Assembly (NCBI GenBank): GCA_965248975.1 | Contig: CBDFKU010000019.1 | Location: forward strand, 62,001-126,000 | Direction of reading: 5' to 3' | DNA from: CBDFKU01 sp965248975 | GTDB taxonomy: Bacteria > Chloroflexota > Dehalococcoidia > Lucifugimonadales > JAGWBF01 | Length of the DNA: 64,000 bases | Shown here: in pieces, positions 8,026 to 17,616 of the stretch | Layout: the number at the start of each line of letters is the position of its first letter | How positions within the stretch are numbered: the first letter of the stretch is position 1 | The notes under the pieces: generated by a model | What the model saw: only the letters and a program-made list of their open reading frames with translations | What the model was told of the DNA's origin: nothing | Database searches by the model: none | Made by a program: the position numbers and the translations under genes

Positions 8026-9438
8026 ATGGCCCATAACGAAATAGCCCTCATGGCACATCTCATGAGAAGAGCCGGTTTCGGCGCCACCCGAGACGAGCTG
8101 GAAGAGCGAGTGGCTAAAGGCTATGAAGCTACGGTGGAGGAGCTGTTGGACCCGGACCTGCACAATATCCCCGTGGTCGACACAGACATCCTTTACCGAT
8201 ATTTCCCGGAACTGGAGACTCCACCGGGACCGTGGTCCAGCCGCTCCAACGTAGCGTACTACTTGATCACCTCGAAACGTCCGTTGGAGGAGAAGGTAAC
8301 CCTCTTCTGGCACCAGGTGTTCGCTACCGGGGATGGAAAGGTAGACAACGGCTGTGAGCTACTGGAACAGTTGGCTATGTTCCGTGAAAAAGGTTTGGGT
8401 AGCTACCAAGAGCTATTGATGGAGCTGGCCAAGAACCCTGCCATGATTTACTGGCTGGACAATAACGAGAACCACAAAGGGGCCGTCAACGAGAACTGGG
8501 GTCGGGAGCTCCTGGAGCTCTTCTCAATGGGGGTGGGCAACTACACCGAGGAGGACGTATACGAGTGCTCGAGGGCCTTTACCGGGTGGACCATCAGCCC
8601 CAAGCTGCCCCGGCAGCCCTACGGGCGGTTCCACTGGAGTTTCGAGTACAGGGAGGACGACCACGACGCCGGCGAAAAAGTCTTTCTGGGTGAGCGGGGC
8701 CGATTCAACGGAGAGGATATCATAGACATCATAGTACGGCAGCCCGCTACGGCCCGGTTCATAGCGCGGCACCTGTACAACTTCTTCGTGGCCGACGAGC
8801 CCCAGGTGCCAGCCTGGGAGACCGTTTCTCCCCAGGACCCGGATGCCATCGATACTTTGGCCGAAGCTTTCATCAAATACGACTACGACATTCGCTCGGT
8901 GCTGAGGGTGCTGTTCAACTCCGAATTCTTCAAGTCCGAGTCCGTAAGGTGGGCCAAGGTAAAGAGCCCAGCCGAGGTAGTGGTAGGCACGGTCCGGTTG
9001 GCGGGGGACTTCCAGTTTCCCAGGCCCGGCCTGCTGGCTATAGGGGAAGAACCCGGTTATCAGGGGCAGGTGCTCTTAAGCCCGCCTTCGGTGGAAGGCT
9101 GGCACACCGGGACCGAGTGGATAAATAGCGGCTCCCTGGTGGGACGCATCAACTTCGCTGCCGATCGGTTGTCGAATGTTGGGTTGCCCGGGGTACAGTC
9201 CATCATCCGCCGTATAAAGGCCCTGGGTAACATGAGCCCTAAGGACTTTGTGGACAGCTGCCTCGACCTCGTGGGTCCTCTAAAGGTAGAAGAAAGCACA
9301 TACAGGGAGCTGTTGTCCCTTGCAGAAGGCAGCGGCGAGTTGAGATGGGACGCGGAAGGAGCATCCGAAACCTCGGCCAGAAGGATCGGGGACATGCTAG
9401 CCCAGATTTCCGCCTCCAAGGAATATCAAATGGCTTAA
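8026..9438 (+). CDS. DUF1800 domain-containing protein
   Basis: 470 residues covering nearly the whole DUF1800 family domain. Family signatures include HLMRRAGFGAT near the N-terminus, TLFWHQVFATG, NPAMIYWLDNNEN, NENWGRELLELFSMG, the AFTGW motif and a C-terminal LSPPSVEGWHTG block. The biochemical role of DUF1800 is not established; many members are secreted and paired with DUF1501 sulfatase-like proteins. Here no signal peptide is visible and the partner downstream is an NHL propeller instead. The start is supported by a GAAGGTG ribosome-binding site. Confidence 0.88.
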   Translation: MAHNEIALMAHLMRRAGFGATRDELEERVAKGYEATVEELLDPDLHNIPVVDTDILYRYFPELETPPGPWSSRSNVAYYLITSKRPLEEKVTLFWHQVFATGDGKVDNGCELLEQLAMFREKGLGSYQELLMELAKNPAMIYWLDNNENHKGAVNENWGRELLELFSMGVGNYTEEDVYECSRAFTGWTISPKLPRQPYGRFHWSFEYREDDHDAGEKVFLGERGRFNGEDIIDIIVRQPATARFIARHLYNFFVADEPQVPAWETVSPQDPDAIDTLAEAFIKYDYDIRSVLRVLFNSEFFKSESVRWAKVKSPAEVVVGTVRLAGDFQFPRPGLLAIGEEPGYQGQVLLSPPSVEGWHTGTEWINSGSLVGRINFAADRLSNVGLPGVQSIIRRIKALGNMSPKDFVDSCLDLVGPLKVEESTYRELLSLAEGSGELRWDAEGASETSARRIGDMLAQISASKEYQMA

Positions 9439-9498
9439 ATTGGCGTACTGTTCCCTGCGGAGTCATGCCTCGAGCCCAGCTACTACGAGGGAGGCAAC

Positions 9499-10500
9499 GT
9501 GCTTACACGATTTGCGTCTGGCCGCGTTTACGACTACGACTACTCCATTGGTAGGCAGGCCCTAGCCGAGTACGGATTCTGGCGGCCCGTGGATTTCGCC
9601 AGAGGCTCGGCAAGGAGCCTTTATGTGTTGAATAGGGGAGGTGAGTACCTCGCATCTCGCGGACTGACCAAATGCACCCTCGACCATGAGCTAATATGGG
9701 AGGACCGGGGACCCGAGTTCGCGGGTGGGGAGTCCCTCTGGCCCACCTCTGTGGCTTTGGACAGCGACGAAAAAGTTTACGTTTCCGACGAACATGTGAA
9801 CCGTGTCTTCGTCTACGACAAAGATGGTAACTTCTTGGGTAGCTGGGGCACGTCAGGCTCGGACGACGGGCAGCTTATGGGCCCTTCCGGGATAGCCTTC
9901 GATAGAAAAAATAACATTTACATTGTAGACAGCCTTAACCATCGTATCCAGAAGTTCACCAAAGACGGCAAGCACCTCGGCAAGTGGGGCCGCCATGGCA
10001 GTGGCGAGGGCGAGTTCGATATGCCCTGGGGGATCGCTGTCGGCGGTGATGGGGACGTGTATGTGGCCGACTGGAAGAACGATCGAGTGCAAAGGTTCAC
10101 CTCCGACGGTGAGTACCTGGCTACCTTTGGCTACTCGGGTACTGGCGATGGTGAGCTAAAGCGTCCCTCCAGTGTGGCTTTAGACGACGACGGAGATGTC
10201 TATGTGGTGGATTGGGGAAACTGGCGGCTCAACATCTACGCCACAAACGGCGACTTCGTCACCGCCTTTGTGGGCGACGCCGACCAGCTATCTGTATGGG
10301 GACAATGGCTGGTCGACGCCAATCCGGACATCGCCAAAGCTCGACGAAGGGTAGACCGAACGCCCGAGTGGCGCTTCAGGAAGCCGGCGGCTGTCAACGT
10401 AGATGGCGATGGGCGAATCATGGTGCTGGAGTCAATGTCCGCGCGCATCCAGATTTACGTCAAAGAACGGGCCTTCGTAGAGGCACCCCTGAATTTGTAA
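9499..10500 (+). CDS. NHL-repeat beta-propeller protein
   Basis: 333 residues, GTG start behind a GAGGGAGG ribosome-binding site. From residue ~85 at least four NHL repeats are visible, each with the (V/I)Y(V/I)(S/V)D-x-x-N-x-R(V/I)Q-x-F pattern (for example IYIVDSLNHRIQKF and VYVADWKNDRVQRF), with LGSWGTSGSDDGQ-like turns between them. Such propellers bind ligands or proteins, and some are lyases. No signal peptide or membrane segment is seen. It lies 60 bases after the DUF1800 gene on the same strand and is probably co-transcribed. Substrate or partner unknown. Confidence 0.85.
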   Translation: MLTRFASGRVYDYDYSIGRQALAEYGFWRPVDFARGSARSLYVLNRGGEYLASRGLTKCTLDHELIWEDRGPEFAGGESLWPTSVALDSDEKVYVSDEHVNRVFVYDKDGNFLGSWGTSGSDDGQLMGPSGIAFDRKNNIYIVDSLNHRIQKFTKDGKHLGKWGRHGSGEGEFDMPWGIAVGGDGDVYVADWKNDRVQRFTSDGEYLATFGYSGTGDGELKRPSSVALDDDGDVYVVDWGNWRLNIYATNGDFVTAFVGDADQLSVWGQWLVDANPDIAKARRRVDRTPEWRFRKPAAVNVDGDGRIMVLESMSARIQIYVKERAFVEAPLNL

Positions 10501-10818
10501 GCGGATCACCGCTCCCAGAGTTAGGCTCTCCTGCCTTGCGGTGATTCATTAGCTAGATCTTGCCCCCGACCTCCTCGACGGTTCTCCGGAAGACCGGCGC
10601 TACCGTGTCTTGGTTACGTCAGACGCTGACCGGACCGCAATGAACACCAACTCAGGCAATCAGGCTTTTGTCACCGTAGGAGTGTGGGCGTTTGCTTGGG
10701 ACTCCACGGCGCCGTTAGTGGTCAGGAACGGCCCGATCGACGCTGCTGGGCCATGGAGTCCAGCAGCGGCTTCTCCAAGCCGATCTAAGCAAATGGAAAT
10801 AAGCAGGCTGGCCGGGGA
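10501..10818. other. Convergent intergenic region with an inverted repeat
   Basis: Between the converging NHL gene and the ABC permease genes. It holds an inverted repeat CGCTGCTGG (10741-10749) / CCAGCAGCG (10760-10768) that could form a hairpin. A second GC-rich inverted repeat, CCGGGGA with TCCCCGG, overlaps the end of the permease gene (about 10812-10835). No convincing gene is seen; a short open frame at 10610-10822 has no family features. Confidence 0.5.
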
Positions 10819-11757
10819 CTAGCCGGTTCCCCGGAGTCGGGGGTCCAGGACGTCGCGAAGGGCATCGCCGAAGAGGTTGACGGCCAGCACCGTCAGGGCG
10901 ATGGCGACGCCGGGGAACACTGCCAGCCAGGGCGCGGTCTTCACGTACGAAGTGCCCGCCTGGGACAACATGCCTCCCCATGTGGCGATGTTGGGGGGGA
11001 CGCCCGCTCCTAGGAAGCTAAGGGATGCCTCCACGATGATAGCCAGGCCCAGGTTCAAAGTGGCCAGGATGATGAAAAGGGCCAGGCAGTTGGGCAGTAT
11101 GTGGCGGAAAATGATCCTCCACGGAGCCGCTCCCACAGCCTTGGCTGCCAGTACGTAGTCCATCTCTTTGACGGCCAACGCCTGGGACCGCACCGTGCGC
11201 ACAGACGTCGGCGTCAGCACGAACACTATGGCTATGATCACGTTGGTGATGGACGAACCCAGGCCCGCAACGATCCCCAGTCCCAGGATAATGGCGGGGA
11301 AGGCCATGAAGGCGTCCACCAGGCGCTGCATCAGAAGGTCGAAGGCCCCTCCCCAGTAGGCGCTGACGATTCCAAACAATGATCCTGCGGTTATCCCGAT
11401 CAGGATGCTGACCACACCGACATAGAGGGAGATGCGTGCGCCGTGGAAAAGCCGGCTCATTACGTCCCGGCCCAGCTGGTCGCCTCCCAGTGGCAGGAGG
11501 GAGTCTCCGGGCGACGCGAATACCTTCAGATGTCCGTGGACCGCTTCGGGATCGTGGGGCGCAATCCAGGGCGCGAAGATGGCGATCAGACTCAGGCACA
11601 GGAAGATGAACGCTCCCGCCGCCCCCAGGGGCTTGCGCCTGCTGAAGCCGACAACTCCCGACAACAGGGATTGGGTCCGAAGCAGGCCTTGCCGAAGTGC
11701 GTCGAGGCTGCTCTCAGCGACCCCTCTTTCTATTAGCACGTTGTCTCTCAGGTTCAT
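10819..11757 (-). CDS. Peptide/nickel-type ABC transporter permease (DppC/OppC family)
   Basis: 312 residues. A cytosolic N-terminal part is followed by a membrane segment (GAAGAFIFLCLSLIAIF), a periplasmic-side loop (PHDPEAVHGHLKVF, GGDQLGRDVMSRLFHGAR) and several further membrane helices. The BPD-type cytoplasmic loop that docks the ATPase reads VLAAKAVGAAPWRIIFRHILPN (EAA-type). The start lies 6 bases beyond the DppB stop, so the permeases are coupled. It should form the translocation channel with DppB; no ATPase gene is adjacent. Confidence 0.93.
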   Translation of the reverse strand: MNLRDNVLIERGVAESSLDALRQGLLRTQSLLSGVVGFSRRKPLGAAGAFIFLCLSLIAIFAPWIAPHDPEAVHGHLKVFASPGDSLLPLGGDQLGRDVMSRLFHGARISLYVGVVSILIGITAGSLFGIVSAYWGGAFDLLMQRLVDAFMAFPAIILGLGIVAGLGSSITNVIIAIVFVLTPTSVRTVRSQALAVKEMDYVLAAKAVGAAPWRIIFRHILPNCLALFIILATLNLGLAIIVEASLSFLGAGVPPNIATWGGMLSQAGTSYVKTAPWLAVFPGVAIALTVLAVNLFGDALRDVLDPRLRGTG

Positions 11758-11763
11758 CGTCTA

Positions 11764-12723
11764 CTACCCGTAGCGGACCCTGGGGTTTATCCAGCCATAC
11801 AGCAGGTCGATGACCAGGTTCAGGACAAGGATGATGGTCGCCGACATCATGATTATCGCCTGGATCACGTTGAAGTCCCGACGGTTGATGGCTTCCAGCA
11901 GGGACTGCCCGATTCCCGGCACCAGGAACACCTTCTCTATGAGAACCGCCCCTCCCAGGAGGGCGGCGAACTGGAAGCCCGAGACGGTCATCACTGGGAG
12001 AAATGCGTTCTTCAGGGCGTGACGGAATATCACTATCATCTCCCTGAGCCCCTTGGACCGCGCTGTCCTTATAAAGTCCTCGCGCAGGACCTCAAGCATG
12101 GCCGACCGCGTGACTCGGGCCGTAAAGGCGGTGTTGAAGTAGCCCAGGGCCAGAGCTGGAAACACCAGCTGCTTCATGTTCTTGGCGGGGTCCTCCCACA
12201 ATAGGGCGAACCCTAGAGGCGGCAACCAGTTGAACACCTGGGATAACATGAACACCAACAAGATCCCCACCCAGAAAGAGGGCATGGCTACCCCTGTGAC
12301 GGTGAAGATTTTGGAGAAGTGGTCTACCCAGGTATCCTGCTTAACGGCCGACATGACTCCCAGGGGCACGGCGACAATGAGGGAGGCGATGATCGCCATG
12401 ACCGTGAGCTGTAAGGTTATGGGAAGCCGGAACTTGATCGTCTCGGTTACAGGGCGGTTGTGCCAGAAAGAGTCGCCGAAGTCTAGGCGTACGGCGCCCC
12501 AAATCCATCTCCCGTATTGCTCGAAGATGTTTTTATCGGTGCCGAGTCGAGCTTGTAGCGCTTCAAGCTCCTGTTGAGTGAACGTTCCCTCACCCGACTG
12601 TCCTACCAGGATCACCAGGGCAGGGTCACCGGGCAGAATGCGAATCACGAAGAACGCTACAAGGGAAACAAGCATCAGGGTGGGAATGAAGAGCACCAGC
12701 CGTTGTATGACGTATGCTTGCAT
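11764..12723 (-). CDS. Peptide/nickel-type ABC transporter permease (DppB/OppB family)
   Basis: 319 residues. The N-terminus (MQAYVIQRLVLFIPTLMLVS followed by FFVIRILPGDPA) is the classic DppB start. The EAA loop reads FIRTARSKGLREMIVIFRHA, and the C-terminus is DLLYGWINPRVRYG. It forms the membrane pore with the DppC gene immediately downstream. It lies ~190 bases downstream of a family 5 substrate-binding lipoprotein on the same strand, its likely partner in oligopeptide-type uptake. Confidence 0.94.
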   Translation of the reverse strand: MQAYVIQRLVLFIPTLMLVSLVAFFVIRILPGDPALVILVGQSGEGTFTQQELEALQARLGTDKNIFEQYGRWIWGAVRLDFGDSFWHNRPVTETIKFRLPITLQLTVMAIIASLIVAVPLGVMSAVKQDTWVDHFSKIFTVTGVAMPSFWVGILLVFMLSQVFNWLPPLGFALLWEDPAKNMKQLVFPALALGYFNTAFTARVTRSAMLEVLREDFIRTARSKGLREMIVIFRHALKNAFLPVMTVSGFQFAALLGGAVLIEKVFLVPGIGQSLLEAINRRDFNVIQAIIMMSATIILVLNLVIDLLYGWINPRVRYG

Positions 12724-12916
12724 TTGCCCTTACAACGCTCTCCGCAAGGGCGAATAGGGGGATGGGCCCTCACGATTCATCACTAGGAATCCGCTTTGCA
12801 AGTGCCCGAACCTCGATGCCTGGCGAACGGACCGGACTGGCCGGGCCCCTCACCCTGGTCTTGTCAGATATGCCGCAGCCCTCTGCCGGATGCAACCCGC
12901 CTGGCGGTAGAACCTC

Positions 12917-15094
12917 CTAGCGAAACTCGGACGGGTTGTCAAGCCAGAGGCTCTCATGTACCAGGTTCGCGAACTGTATCTTACCTACGTGGTAGTTTTT
13001 GACCTTGGTGTTGACTGGTAGGGCGTACCTGTCGATCCAGGCGATGGCTAACATGCTCTGCTCGCCCTGGCGCAGGACCTCTCCCGCTTCCCAGATCAAG
13101 TCCTGACGCGCTCCCGGATCAGACTCTCGGCTGGACAGCTCGAATATCTCGGTTATCCTGGGGATCTCTATGTTCTCCCATATGGGGACCCCTCCCGGGA
13201 GGTAGTTGCCCAGGAGTAGCTCGTCCGAGTCGATAATGTGGGTCGACCGGGTGATATGGAATATCTGGTAGTTACCTTTTATTAACTCGGCGAAGCCTGT
13301 GGACACGTCCCTCGGCTCAAGGGTGGTTTCTACCCCGAAGGTTCTGAACTGTTGCTGCAGAAATTGTGCCACGGTGCTGTGGTAAGCAAGACTGAAGTTG
13401 TTGAAGGTGATCTTCAGCGGGTTATCCTCGGTGTAGCCCGCCTCGGCCAGTAGCGCCTTGGCCTTCAGGAGGTCCAGGGGGTTCTTCACCGCGTCGTCGT
13501 TGCCGTAAGGGACCAGAATAGGCTCCCCGGTGTGCTTGTCCACGTAGCGGAAACCAGGCCAGGTTCCCACCACTTCGTTGGACGGGGTCATCCAGGTGTC
13601 GGGGAACAAGGGGGTGCCCAGCCTTCCACGACCGGCCACGATGGTCTTGATGTGCTCCAGGCGGTCGATGCCCAGGTAGAAGGCCCTGCGTACTCTGGGG
13701 TCGTCGAAGGGAGGCGCCTCGAAATTCACGATGATGGTGTCCATGTTGGTGCTTCCCAACCAGTGCAGCTTGATCTTGGATCCCCACTGCTTCTCCGCGT
13801 TGAGCAGGTCCCGGACACCCATCCCGGTGTCTGCGAAGTTGGGCATCAACACCTGCTCGGCCTGGAAAGCCGCTATCAGCCGGGTATTGTCGGTTATCTG
13901 GAATCCTTCGATCCCGTCAAGGAACGGCATTCCATCCTTCCAATAGTTGGGGTTCTTCACCCACTCGTACGAGACGCCTGCCTGGTAGTCCTTGAACATG
14001 AAGGGTCCGGAGCCGTTGATGTTCTCGGATAGGTTGAGATGGTCCTGAAGCGCTATTTTATCGGTAATGGTGTCTGCCAGGTGTTTGGGGACTATTTTGT
14101 AGGTTTCGAAGGCGAGATATTGGAGAAAAGCCGGGGAGCCGGGGATCTTGAGGTTTACCTTTAACGTCCTGTCGTCTATCACTTCGGAGCTGTCATAGTA
14201 GCGGCGCATCTTGCTGCCCACCAGGGGCCTCAAAATCCCCTCGCCCGTCTCCACAATTCGGTCCAAGCTGTACTTTACATCGTCGGCGTTGACCGTCTCG
14301 CCGTCCAGGAACGTGGCTCCCTCGTAAAGGCTGAATATATAGCCGCCCTCTGGGGTCAGCTCCCAGCTCTTGGCCAGGTCTCCCGCCAGTTTGGTCCGGT
14401 CCTCGTAGTCGTATGTCATGAGCTGGTTGTAGAAACCGGAGCTCAGGGTTGCCTCGGTTCCTGTGGACTGCTGGTGTGGGTCCCAGTTGATGTCCAGCCT
14501 CAGTGCCGACATCCGCAGGATGCCCCCATTCTTCCCGTTCTTGACGAAGGCCGGCGCCACCCACTCCAGAGAAGGGGCCGCCACAGGCAGGGGCGTGGGC
14601 GTAGCCACGGCCCTGGCCACGATCTGTTGCACTTCTTCGGCGGTAAGCTGGTCCTCAGAGGCGCCGGCTACGGCCTCGGCCACGAGGCCGGCAACGTCTT
14701 CCCTGGTGAGGCCCTCCCCAGAGGTGGCCTTCACTGCATCCTCGACCATCTGCCTGATTTCCAAGGGGCTGGTCCCTTCTGGGACCGAAGCCTCTACGGC
14801 CCGCTGTACGAGGGCCTGTAGGTCTGCCTGGGAGATGGGCTCCTGGGCGTCGCCCGCCTGCTCGGCCAGGGCCTGCTCAACGGTCTGTTTGAGGGCCTCC
14901 TGGAGGCTGCTGGCGATGGCGCCCACGTCCACGGGAGTGGCGGTTGGCGCGGGGGTGGGAGTAGGGGCCGGGGTGGCAGTGGCCCCTGGCCCGGGGGTCG
15001 CGTCGTCGCCACCACAAGCGACCGCCGCCATCAGCAGCGCTAGCAAAGGCAAGATCAGCAAATACTTGGGCGATGCTAGTCTTCTGTAGGACAT
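12917..15094 (-). CDS. ABC transporter substrate-binding lipoprotein, family 5 (copy 1)
   Basis: 725 residues with a GGAGGT ribosome-binding site. A lipoprotein signal peptide ends in AAVAC (lipid-anchored cysteine ~27). A Pro/Thr-rich stretch and a ~120-residue helical, Glu/Gln/Ala-rich tether follow (pattern LQEALKQTVEQALAEQ, then three variants of LVQRAVEAS or LVAEAVAGA). The family 5 binding fold begins near residue 190 with WDPHQQSTG, SWELTPEGGYIF, FDDPRVRRAF and other conserved blocks. It presumably captures peptides or similar solutes for the DppBC pore encoded just downstream. The long tether is unusual for the family and is shared with copy 2. Confidence 0.92.
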   Translation of the reverse strand: MSYRRLASPKYLLILPLLALLMAAVACGGDDATPGPGATATPAPTPTPAPTATPVDVGAIASSLQEALKQTVEQALAEQAGDAQEPISQADLQALVQRAVEASVPEGTSPLEIRQMVEDAVKATSGEGLTREDVAGLVAEAVAGASEDQLTAEEVQQIVARAVATPTPLPVAAPSLEWVAPAFVKNGKNGGILRMSALRLDINWDPHQQSTGTEATLSSGFYNQLMTYDYEDRTKLAGDLAKSWELTPEGGYIFSLYEGATFLDGETVNADDVKYSLDRIVETGEGILRPLVGSKMRRYYDSSEVIDDRTLKVNLKIPGSPAFLQYLAFETYKIVPKHLADTITDKIALQDHLNLSENINGSGPFMFKDYQAGVSYEWVKNPNYWKDGMPFLDGIEGFQITDNTRLIAAFQAEQVLMPNFADTGMGVRDLLNAEKQWGSKIKLHWLGSTNMDTIIVNFEAPPFDDPRVRRAFYLGIDRLEHIKTIVAGRGRLGTPLFPDTWMTPSNEVVGTWPGFRYVDKHTGEPILVPYGNDDAVKNPLDLLKAKALLAEAGYTEDNPLKITFNNFSLAYHSTVAQFLQQQFRTFGVETTLEPRDVSTGFAELIKGNYQIFHITRSTHIIDSDELLLGNYLPGGVPIWENIEIPRITEIFELSSRESDPGARQDLIWEAGEVLRQGEQSMLAIAWIDRYALPVNTKVKNYHVGKIQFANLVHESLWLDNPSEFR

Positions 15095-15229
15095 CTCGAT
15101 ACCTCCGCGCCAGTCAAATCATGTTAACGGTGATTCTATGGGTCAAGGGAGGTCGACGGCACTAGCCCAGGCTACCCTGGCCGATCCACCAACCGCCCTC
15201 CAGTGACATGCCCTGGAATTATCCCAGGG

Positions 15230-15258
15230 ACTCTAGCAGACCCCCATTGGTTTGTCAA
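15230..15258 (-). promoter_or_regulatory. Promoter of substrate-binding protein copy 1
   Basis: On the minus strand, TTGACA (15258-15253), a 17 bp spacer and TAGAGT (15235-15230). The -35 is followed by AACC, as at the copy 3 promoter near 19660, so the two may share a regulator. Confidence 0.55.
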
Positions 15259-15315
15259 TTTAGATCCCGGTACAGGTCAGATGGACCGTGGACCGGCCAC
15301 AAATACTGGGAAGCG

Positions 15316-15350
15316 AAGGCCGCCCCGGCCCTGAGGTCTGGGGCGGCCTT
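15316..15350 (-). terminator. Hairpin terminator after substrate-binding protein copy 2
   Basis: AAGGCCGCCCC and GGGGCGGCCTT form a perfect 11 bp stem around a 13-base loop, 18 bases beyond the stop codon of the gene ending at 15368. It separates copies 2 and 3 from copy 1. No T-tract follows. Confidence 0.6.
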
Positions 15351-15367
15351 GTCGGACTCAACGTCGG

Positions 15368-17566
15368 CTAATCGAAGTCGGGGAACTCGGATGGGTCGCT
15401 GAGCCAGATGCTCTCGTGCATGTAGTTCTCGCCCAGCAACCTGCCAATGCGAAAGTTTTGGATCTTGGTGCTGACGGGCATGGCGTACCGGTCGATCCAG
15501 GCCAAGCCCAGCATGCTCCCCTCGCCTTGCCGCAGGATCTCTCCTGCCTCCTGGATCTGCTTCTGGCGTTCTGACGGGTCCGCCTCCCTAGCGGACAACT
15601 CGAAGATCTCGTTTATCCTGGGGATGCTGATGTTCTCCCAGATTGGAACCCCTCCGGGCATGTAGTTGCCCAGCAGGAGCTCGTCGGAGTCCAGGATGTC
15701 GGTTGCCCTGGTGATGTGGAATATCTGGTATCTACCTGCCGTGATCTCGGCAAAGCCGGTGGCCACGTCCACGGGTTTGATGTCGGTCTCGACTCCAAAG
15801 GCTTTGAATTGTTGCGCCAGAAGCTGGGCCACGCTCGAGTGGTAGGCGATGTTAAAAGCGTTGTAGGTGATCCGCAGGGGGTTGTCCTCGGTGAAGCCCG
15901 CCTCGGCCAGTAGCGCCTTAGCCTTCACGAGGTCGATGGGGTTCTTCACGGCGTCGTCGTTGCCGTAGGGCACCAGGATATCCTCGCCGGTGTGTTTATC
16001 CACGTAGCGGTACCCGGGCCATGTCCCAATTACTTCGTCGGAGGGGCTCATCCAGGTATCGGGGAAGAAGGGAATTCCCATCTTGCCACGGCCTACAAGC
16101 AGGGTGTTGATGAGCCCCATCCGGTCGACGCCGAGGTAGAACGCTCTCCTTACCCTGGGGTCGTCGAAGGGAGGAGCCTCGAAGTTTACGATCATGGTGT
16201 CTAGGTTGGTGCTCCCGATCCAGTTCAGCTTGTAGGCGTTACCCCACTCCTCGGAGGCGCTGAGGACGTCCCTCACACCCAGGCCGGTGTCGCCGAAGTT
16301 GGGCATAAGCACCTGGCCTGCCCGGTAGGCTGCGATTACCCGGTTGCTATCCTCTATCCAGAATATCTGGATGCCGTCCAGGAAGGGCATGCCTGTCTTC
16401 CAGTAGTCGGGGTTCTTGTCCCACTCGGCCAGGACCCCTACCTCGGCGCTCCGGAATTTGAAGGGGCCGGAGCCGTTTATGTTGTCCGAGTTCTGCCAGT
16501 ACTCTTCCAGCGCGGCGTTCCCTTCGTCGGTGCCAAGGTCAAAGCCTTGCTGCTCGGCCACGTGCGAGGGCACAATCTTCATGGTCTCGAAGGTGAGGAA
16601 CTGAAGGAAGGCCGGCGACCCCAAGATCTTCAGGTTTACCTTTACGTTCCTTTCGTCTATCACCTCGGAGCTTTCGTAGTAGCTCTTGAGCTTACTGGTC
16701 TTGGGCCTGGGGCGGCCCTCCTGAACCATTCGGTCGAGGCTAAATTTGACGTCGTCGGCGTTGACCGTCTCCCCGTCCAAGAATTTGGGCCCCTCGTGTA
16801 GCGTGAAGGTGAAGCTACCGTCGGGATTCAGTGTCCAAGTCTTGGCCAGGTCGCCGATCAGCTTGTCCCGGTCGGTGTAGTCCCAGCGCAGGATCTGGTT
16901 GAAGAAGCCGGAGCTGACGGCTGAGTCCAGAAGCCCGGTCTGCTGGTGGGGGTCCCAGTTTTCCCGCCACAGCAGGGAGGACATCTTTACTACCCCGCCG
17001 TACTTCCCGTTCTTGACGAAGGCGGGCGCCTCCCACTCCAACGTGGCTGCGGCCACCGGGAGGGGCGTGGGTGTGGCCACGGCCTTGGCCACGATCTGCT
17101 GCACTTCCTCGGCGGTTAGCTGGTCTTCGGCGGCGCCGGCCACGGCCTCGGCCACCAGGCCGGCCACGTCTTCCCTGGAGAGACCTGGCTCGGAGGTAGC
17201 CTTCACTGCTTCCTCCACCATCCTCCGGATCTCCAGCGGGCTGGTCCCTTCGGGGACCGAGGCCTCTACGGCTCGCTCCACTAGCGCCTGCAGGTCTGCC
17301 TGGGAGATAGGCTCCTGGGCATCGCCGGCCTGCTGGGCGAGGGCCTGCTCAACAGTCTGTTTCAGAGCTTCCTGGAGACCGCTGGCGATGGCGCCCACGT
17401 CGACGGGGGTAGAGGTAGGCGCGGGGGTGGGGGTAGGCGCGGGAGTCGCCGTGGCCCCCGGGACCGGAGTTGCATCATCGCCACCGCAGGCAATGGCGGC
17501 TATCAGCAGCCCAACCAACGCTGGTAGCACCAGGTATTTCGGACGGAGCAATCGATGATAGTTCAC
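15368..17566 (-). CDS. ABC transporter substrate-binding lipoprotein, family 5 (copy 2)
   Basis: 732 residues, GTG start behind a GGAGGGA ribosome-binding site. The architecture matches copy 1: lipobox AAIAC, Pro/Thr-rich stretch, ~120-residue helical tether (VDVGAIASGLQEALKQTVEQ and following), then a family 5 binding domain from WDPHQQTG, with DDPRVRRAFYLG and DTWMSPSDEVIGTWPGYRYV. Copies 1 and 2 are very similar along their length, so they are recent paralogues. It ends at the hairpin at 15316-15350 and is preceded by copy 3 only 50 bases upstream, so copies 3 and 2 form one transcript. Confidence 0.92.
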   Translation of the reverse strand: MNYHRLLRPKYLVLPALVGLLIAAIACGGDDATPVPGATATPAPTPTPAPTSTPVDVGAIASGLQEALKQTVEQALAQQAGDAQEPISQADLQALVERAVEASVPEGTSPLEIRRMVEEAVKATSEPGLSREDVAGLVAEAVAGAAEDQLTAEEVQQIVAKAVATPTPLPVAAATLEWEAPAFVKNGKYGGVVKMSSLLWRENWDPHQQTGLLDSAVSSGFFNQILRWDYTDRDKLIGDLAKTWTLNPDGSFTFTLHEGPKFLDGETVNADDVKFSLDRMVQEGRPRPKTSKLKSYYESSEVIDERNVKVNLKILGSPAFLQFLTFETMKIVPSHVAEQQGFDLGTDEGNAALEEYWQNSDNINGSGPFKFRSAEVGVLAEWDKNPDYWKTGMPFLDGIQIFWIEDSNRVIAAYRAGQVLMPNFGDTGLGVRDVLSASEEWGNAYKLNWIGSTNLDTMIVNFEAPPFDDPRVRRAFYLGVDRMGLINTLLVGRGKMGIPFFPDTWMSPSDEVIGTWPGYRYVDKHTGEDILVPYGNDDAVKNPIDLVKAKALLAEAGFTEDNPLRITYNAFNIAYHSSVAQLLAQQFKAFGVETDIKPVDVATGFAEITAGRYQIFHITRATDILDSDELLLGNYMPGGVPIWENISIPRINEIFELSAREADPSERQKQIQEAGEILRQGEGSMLGLAWIDRYAMPVSTKIQNFRIGRLLGENYMHESIWLSDPSEFPDFD

Positions 17567-17616
17567 GGTCCCTCCTCTATAAGTGTTAAGCCCAGCCTAG
17601 CTATGTGGCCCTTGGT

